Source of the DNA: Candidatus Nitrosopumilus sp.
Lineage (GTDB): Archaea; Thermoproteota; Nitrososphaeria; Nitrososphaerales; Nitrosopumilaceae
Direction of reading: 5' to 3'
Assembly: GCA_013043295.1 (NCBI GenBank)
Contig: JABDOO010000028.1
Location: 1-9,177, forward strand
Length of the DNA: 9,177 nucleotides
The notes beneath the pieces were generated by a model, which was given only the letters and a program-made list of their open reading frames with translations, did not search any database and had not been told where the DNA came from. Below are positions 5,896-9,177 of the stretch, piece by piece; the first letter of the stretch is position 1, and every line of letters begins with the position of its first letter. The translations under genes and the position numbers were made by a program.

Positions 5896-6819
5896 TTATA
5901 ATCTAGATTTTATAATTTTGTTAACTTTGAATCCAATCAAAGCAGGTGCTGCAATATACATTCCCAAATTCAAAGCAATCACTGAAATTCCTAGTCCTAA
6001 GACTTCAACTTCAGAACCATTATCTGCCAATGTCATAATAGATAAAGTTGAAATCATTGGAGTGATAAATGCTCTAACTGCTTCTTGGAACATTGGATTT
6101 TCTCTTTCCAAGTCAGCAATTGTTGGTGAGAATGAATAGTATAATTGATTAAATCCTGACATGAATGCTGTACCAGAGGATGTACTCATTACTGTGTTAT
6201 CTCTAATTTCTCTCAAGAATTGGACTTGAGGAGCTAGTTCAGTACCATATGCTGCTGTTGCAATTAAGCAACCGCCACCTTTTGGTTCTTCAGTTTTAAT
6301 CACTTGACAAATTCCATTTACTAATTCAGTTCCTGCACCACAAGTTGGTTCTGGTTCGGGCTCTGGTGTTGGCTCTGGTTCTGGTTCTGGTTCGGGCTCT
6401 GGTTCTGGATTAGAAATAACTGCTTCGCCTCCAACATAGTTTACAGCAATGCTTGATGTGTCAGCACCATACTTGAATTCATAAACATAATCACCATTTA
6501 ATTTCCAAAGTGGACCACCAGCAACATAATTTTTTTCAAAGGAACCATCAGAGTTAATTGAAATTTGATCTATTCCGACAATATTGTTATCTGGAGATTT
6601 AATAATTAATGTAAGTCCATTACCAGATGAAGAATCATAATCTCCAATTGTTCCAGTAATCATTACTGTTGAACCATTTGAGTAAATATCCAAATCAGAA
6701 GAAACGGTTAGTGCAGGGTTTGGATCAGTAGCAGCAAAAGCAGCACCACTTATTCCATAAGATAAAATTGAAATTGATAATAATGCAAATGCTAAGAACC
6801 CAGTTAGCCTCATTTTCAT
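5896..6819 (-). CDS. Exported membrane-anchored protein with CFI-box-like C-terminal domain
   Basis: 307 residues. Order of parts: signal peptide (basic MKMR, hydrophobic 5-28, likely cut near AFA-AT at 29-30); beta-sandwich domain (~35-132: TVMITGTIGDYD, LTLIIKSPDNN, SDGSFEKNYVAGG, NGDYVYEFKYG); a Glu-Pro linker (138-158); a two-cysteine motif CGAGTELVNGIC (160-171); a domain starting GGGCLIATAAYGTELAPQVQ (181-200) and running through LYYSFSPTIAD (226-236), which matches the CFI-box C-terminal domain (family pattern CFIATAAYGS.laP.v..LR.fRD) with Leu in place of Phe; and a membrane helix at ~272-296 followed by a basic tail KVNKIIKSRL. The topology puts the domains outside the cell, anchored at the C-terminus. 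CFI-box function is not known; a surface or sorting role is inference. Start: ATG at 6819 fits the signal peptide; ATG at 6813 (MRL) is a possible alternative. Confidence 0.85.
   Translation of the reverse strand: MKMRLTGFLAFALLSISILSYGISGAAFAATDPNPALTVSSDLDIYSNGSTVMITGTIGDYDSSSGNGLTLIIKSPDNNIVGIDQISINSDGSFEKNYVAGGPLWKLNGDYVYEFKYGADTSSIAVNYVGGEAVISNPEPEPEPEPEPEPTPEPEPEPTCGAGTELVNGICQVIKTEEPKGGGCLIATAAYGTELAPQVQFLREIRDNTVMSTSSGTAFMSGFNQLYYSFSPTIADLERENPMFQEAVRAFITPMISTLSIMTLADNGSEVEVLGLGISVIALNLGMYIAAPALIGFKVNKIIKSRL
6346..6408 (-). repeat. Hexanucleotide-type tandem repeat encoding a Glu-Pro linker
   Basis: Degenerate tandem repeat of the unit GGTTCT/GGCTCT (plus-strand reading) coding for alternating Pro-Glu, residues 138-158, with one Thr interruption at 151. 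Such linkers are extended and stiff and hold an outer domain away from the membrane. The near-identical units make the tract prone to length change. Confidence 0.85.
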
Positions 6820-6838
6820 TTTGATTCATGAATTGAGG

Positions 6839-6846
6839 TATTTATG
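6839..6846 (-). promoter_or_regulatory. TATA-like box of the CFI-box protein gene
   Basis: CATAAATA on the minus strand, about 23 bases before the ATG at 6819 and 29 before the ATG at 6813. The spacing lies between ideal for the two starts, so it does not decide between them. It does support separate transcription from the large gene upstream. Confidence 0.45.
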
Positions 6847-6855
6847 TTTTCAATG

Positions 6856-6864
6856 AAAGAAAAA
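6856..6864 (-). terminator. T-rich tract after the large surface protein gene
   Basis: TTTTTCTTT on the minus strand, 10-18 bases past the stop codon of the large gene and before the TATA-like box of the next gene. It has the composition of an archaeal U-run terminator. No hairpin was seen. Confidence 0.35.
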
Positions 6865-6873
6865 TTGACCATA

Positions 6874-9177
6874 TTATATTCGAATAATACCTTTTTTGAC
6901 CAAGTATTGAATTGATTTAACAAAGTCTTCATCAGATATTTGTCCTTCTGACCACCATTTTGCATTATTTTTTATCCAATCTGGAATTGTTTGTTCTGAA
7001 ATGGAAATTTTAGCATCAGAATTTACGGTAATTAGACCTGATTGAATTAGATATTCTAATGCATCAATAAATTCAGAATCTGAAACAGTACTAGATGACC
7101 ACCATTTTGCATTATTTTTTATCCAATCTGGGATAGGAGGGTTTGACACTTCAAAAGAGATCGTTTTTACAAACAAATCATTATGATACAAATCAATTTT
7201 GTAAGTACCAGGTAAAGTTTTTTCATCAATTGAAATGATAGATTTGAAATTGCCTGCACTAGATAAAATTGAGCCAAAGTTTTGTGTCTGACCATCAGGA
7301 GTTGTAATTACAACATCTAATGGAATTCCTCTTCTGGGATTATCTAAATTGCCTGAAAGAATAATTTCTTCTACAGATCCTGCAGTTGGCTTTATGATTT
7401 CGTATTTGCTAAGCTGGGCTGATGTATAAAACGAAACTGGTTGGTTTTTTAGTAAAGTGAAAATATTTGCATTTCCAAGATCATCTCTAGAATCATAATA
7501 TTTTACATCAAGACTTCCTCCTGCTGAAGAAATCAATGCGGTTCCAGATTTATTACATATTTTTGATGGCATTTTAAACACTCCTTCAAAAATTCCTGTA
7601 CTAGGTCCAGTTTCAACAAGAGTAAAGCCGGTGGCACCTAAGCCTCCATAAGGCACACCATCAATAGTACAGCGCTTGTATCGAAAATCTTTTATCAATA
7701 CTTCAAACAATGCAATTCCATTATTTCCAACTGTGTCAACATTTGGGGAATTAGGATCATTGATAACAAAATAGATATCAATTAAATCATTTCTTAAATT
7801 AAGATCAGGATCATTTAATGTAAGTTTGACTGGTTGTCCAAATCTATATGATTGAGAATCTGAATAAATTTTTCCCGAGCTTGTCTTAATTTCAGACTTT
7901 GATGATTGAGTAGTAAGACTGCCTGTAACATCAAGATCCGAATAAGAAATAACAATGCCTTGATCATCGATCAGTCTGTTTGTGACAATAATTTTTATTT
8001 CGTTATCAATTGTTTGAATTGTTTCAATAAAAGATGAATCCAAAATATTTAGTTGGTTTGCAACAGAGTATTCCATGGTTCCAACAAATGTAGAGGAGTT
8101 ATCTGAAGTCTCTTCTAATTCAAAACGATAAATAGAATTGTTTACATCCTTTGAATTTACAGTTCCAAATGAAATGAAATCAATCACTATTGGTTGTTTC
8201 TTTGTTTCACTGGAAATAGTAAGTGCATCACCAACACCATTAGAATCAAAATCTATTACAAGAAATACAGTTCCACTTTCATCGGAAAGATCTAAAATGT
8301 CAGCATCATCAATTTGAATAAATCCATTTGATGTAGAAATATCACCAGCATCAACAATAGTGATTGGGAAAGAGCCTAAAATTCCAAAAGATAATGTAAA
8401 TGTAGTATCAGAGAAATCAGATATACCATAATCTTTTTCAAATGATCTTAAATCATAATTTATCCAATTTGTACCATCAACATTAGATTTTGAGACATCC
8501 AGTAAAGTAGAATACAATGATGAGGCAGAGATTCCCAAATTCATTGAGATCATCTCATATGAGCCATTTACTACATTTGATGTATCAATGATGAGCCTGT
8601 CAGATTTGGTATCAGGCACAGATGAATTAGAGTCATCTCCTCCTACAAGAACAGGGGATGTAGAATGGAATTTTACGCTACCAGATTTCTCTAATGTAGT
8701 AGGATTTCCAATAGTCAAAGTAGGAATGGTTGCGGTTGCACGGAAAACGTCAAGATGATCACGTGAGCCTGAATTGATATTTTGGTCTGGATCGTGCAGT
8801 GTTATTGGGAATTCAGTTCCAGGTTTTAAAGATTGAAAACCATTTCCAATATCCAAAGTGGGATTGCTCAAAGAGACTGATGCAGAAGAAGAACCAGTTA
8901 AAACAGAAATTGAATTTTTGTTGTATGTTATAGAACCAGTTTGTCCCCTTGGAGCATTATCCAAAATTCCAATTACAGATTGGTCATTATCATCTCCTGA
9001 ATCAAATATTCCTGAATTTGGACCAGCTTCAACTAGAGTAACAATTTCAGAGAATACAGTTGTTCCATCAGTTACACTTGTACTTGGTTGTTCATCATTA
9101 GATTGTAATTCAATAACAGAATTCAGATTCATTGAGAGTTTACCATTATCCTCAAAACCAATATTCTTAAGATTTGG
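6874..9177 (-). CDS. Large surface protein with beta-sandwich modules and tandem 'PDWIKNNAKWW' C-terminal repeats (5' end outside window)
   Basis: The frame stays open to the right edge, with 15 codons (PNLKNIGFEDNGKLS) before the first ATG at 9132, so 767 C-terminal residues are present and the start lies outside. Numbering from that Met: repeated modules show a 'DPDxN' turn (LHDPDQNIN 112-120; LNDPDLNLR 439-447) and a 'LVExGPxxGIF' motif (33-43; 505-515, degenerate 'LEETSDNSSTF' at 339-349), consistent with tandem Ig-like/beta-sandwich repeats whose Asp-rich loops could bind calcium. Residues ~585-662 form a further beta-sandwich (LPGTYKIDLYH at 640-650). Two 37-residue repeats (667-703, 716-752) end the protein. 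Only two cysteines exist (488 and 526), near one module and able to form a disulfide. Rich in Ser, Thr, Asn and Asp and low in Lys, as expected outside the cell. No C-terminal membrane helix or PEFG-type sorting signal. S-layer-associated or adhesin-like role is inference. Confidence 0.8.
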   Translation of the reverse strand, partial: PNLKNIGFEDNGKLSMNLNSVIELQSNDEQPSTSVTDGTTVFSEIVTLVEAGPNSGIFDSGDDNDQSVIGILDNAPRGQTGSITYNKNSISVLTGSSSASVSLSNPTLDIGNGFQSLKPGTEFPITLHDPDQNINSGSRDHLDVFRATATIPTLTIGNPTTLEKSGSVKFHSTSPVLVGGDDSNSSVPDTKSDRLIIDTSNVVNGSYEMISMNLGISASSLYSTLLDVSKSNVDGTNWINYDLRSFEKDYGISDFSDTTFTLSFGILGSFPITIVDAGDISTSNGFIQIDDADILDLSDESGTVFLVIDFDSNGVGDALTISSETKKQPIVIDFISFGTVNSKDVNNSIYRFELEETSDNSSTFVGTMEYSVANQLNILDSSFIETIQTIDNEIKIIVTNRLIDDQGIVISYSDLDVTGSLTTQSSKSEIKTSSGKIYSDSQSYRFGQPVKLTLNDPDLNLRNDLIDIYFVINDPNSPNVDTVGNNGIALFEVLIKDFRYKRCTIDGVPYGGLGATGFTLVETGPSTGIFEGVFKMPSKICNKSGTALISSAGGSLDVKYYDSRDDLGNANIFTLLKNQPVSFYTSAQLSKYEIIKPTAGSVEEIILSGNLDNPRRGIPLDVVITTPDGQTQNFGSILSSAGNFKSIISIDEKTLPGTYKIDLYHNDLFVKTISFEVSNPPIPDWIKNNAKWWSSSTVSDSEFIDALEYLIQSGLITVNSDAKISISEQTIPDWIKNNAKWWSEGQISDEDFVKSIQYLVKKGIIRI
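6877..6987 (-). repeat. Second copy of the 37-residue 'PDWIKNNAKWW' repeat
   Basis: Encodes IPDWIKNNAKWWSEGQISDE and continues DFVKSIQYLVKKGIIRI, ending at the stop codon. Identical to the first copy over IPDWIKNNAKWWS; the rest is conserved in pattern (D..F...l.YLi..GlI.v). This copy is the closer match to the common form of the module (WWSEGQISDEDF). Confidence 0.85.
7024..7134 (-). repeat. First copy of the 37-residue 'PDWIKNNAKWW' repeat
   Basis: Encodes IPDWIKNNAKWWSSSTVSDS and continues EFIDALEYLIQSGLITV. The module has a Trp-rich first half and a probable amphipathic helix in the second half. It is separated from the second copy by 12 residues. I associate this module with C-termini of many secreted thaumarchaeal proteins; its function is unknown to me, a surface or cell-envelope binding role being plausible. 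Confidence 0.85.

Noticed and set aside
5918..6139. Plus-strand open frame of 73 codons inside the CFI-box gene
   Set aside because: Antisense to the membrane helix and CFI-box region; no start signals.
6346..6408. Possible CRISPR or intergenic satellite in the GGTTCT-rich tract
   Set aside because: The units are 6 bases, in frame, and encode a Glu-Pro linker inside an exported protein; there are no spacers.
9130..9132. ATG at 9132 as the true start of the large surface protein
   Set aside because: The frame is open for 15 more codons to the window edge, there is no signal peptide after this Met, and it falls inside what looks like a module. The gene is treated as 5'-incomplete.

Overview
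The window looks like chromosomal DNA of a mesophilic, AT-rich ammonia-oxidising archaeon (Nitrososphaerota, Nitrosopumilus-like). The evidence is the low GC content, short A/T-rich spacers, archaeal TATA boxes about 26 bases before start codons (leaderless mRNAs), frequent TTG starts, a long radical SAM protein of a type I associate with this phylum, and secreted proteins ending in the 'PDWIKNNAKWW' module that I associate with thaumarchaeal surface proteins. The lineage call is recognition from memory, not a database search.

Left half (1-3887): genes for making the nickel-pincer nucleotide (NPN) cofactor, first known from lactate racemase LarA. On the minus strand larC, larE and the first 17 codons of a cysteine desulfurase form a tightly overlapping operon (14-bp and 4-bp overlaps) that runs off the left edge. 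The desulfurase fragment is easily missed because only 51 bases are present and it starts with TTG. Divergently, on the plus strand, lie a malate dehydrogenase gene and larB. An 89-bp spacer separates the two directions; it carries a TATA box correctly placed for each side and an imperfect dyad between them. LarB carboxylates nicotinic acid adenine dinucleotide, LarE converts the carboxylates to thiocarboxylates, and LarC inserts nickel. The three cysteines of LarE suggest the Fe-S-cluster type rather than the self-sacrificing type, which fits a co-transcribed cysteine desulfurase. No LarA-type enzyme is in the window, so the enzyme that uses the cofactor is elsewhere; the embedded malate dehydrogenase hints at 2-hydroxy-acid (malate or lactate) metabolism.

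Middle (3900-5527): a 526-residue cobalamin-binding-type radical SAM protein with its own strong TATA box and apparently a leaderless TTG start. Its specific reaction is not readable from the sequence; a membrane-lipid (tetraether) modification role is only a hypothesis. Its stop codon overlaps that of a convergent 107-residue unknown protein.

Right half (5522-9177, minus strand): the 107-residue unknown protein, then a 307-residue exported, membrane-anchored protein (signal peptide, beta-sandwich domain, Glu-Pro linker, two-Cys motif, CFI-box-like domain, C-terminal membrane helix), then the C-terminal 767 residues of a large surface protein built from repeated beta-sandwich modules and ending in two copies of a 37-residue tryptophan-rich repeat. 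That gene continues past the right edge. No tRNA, rRNA, CRISPR array or insertion sequence was seen.
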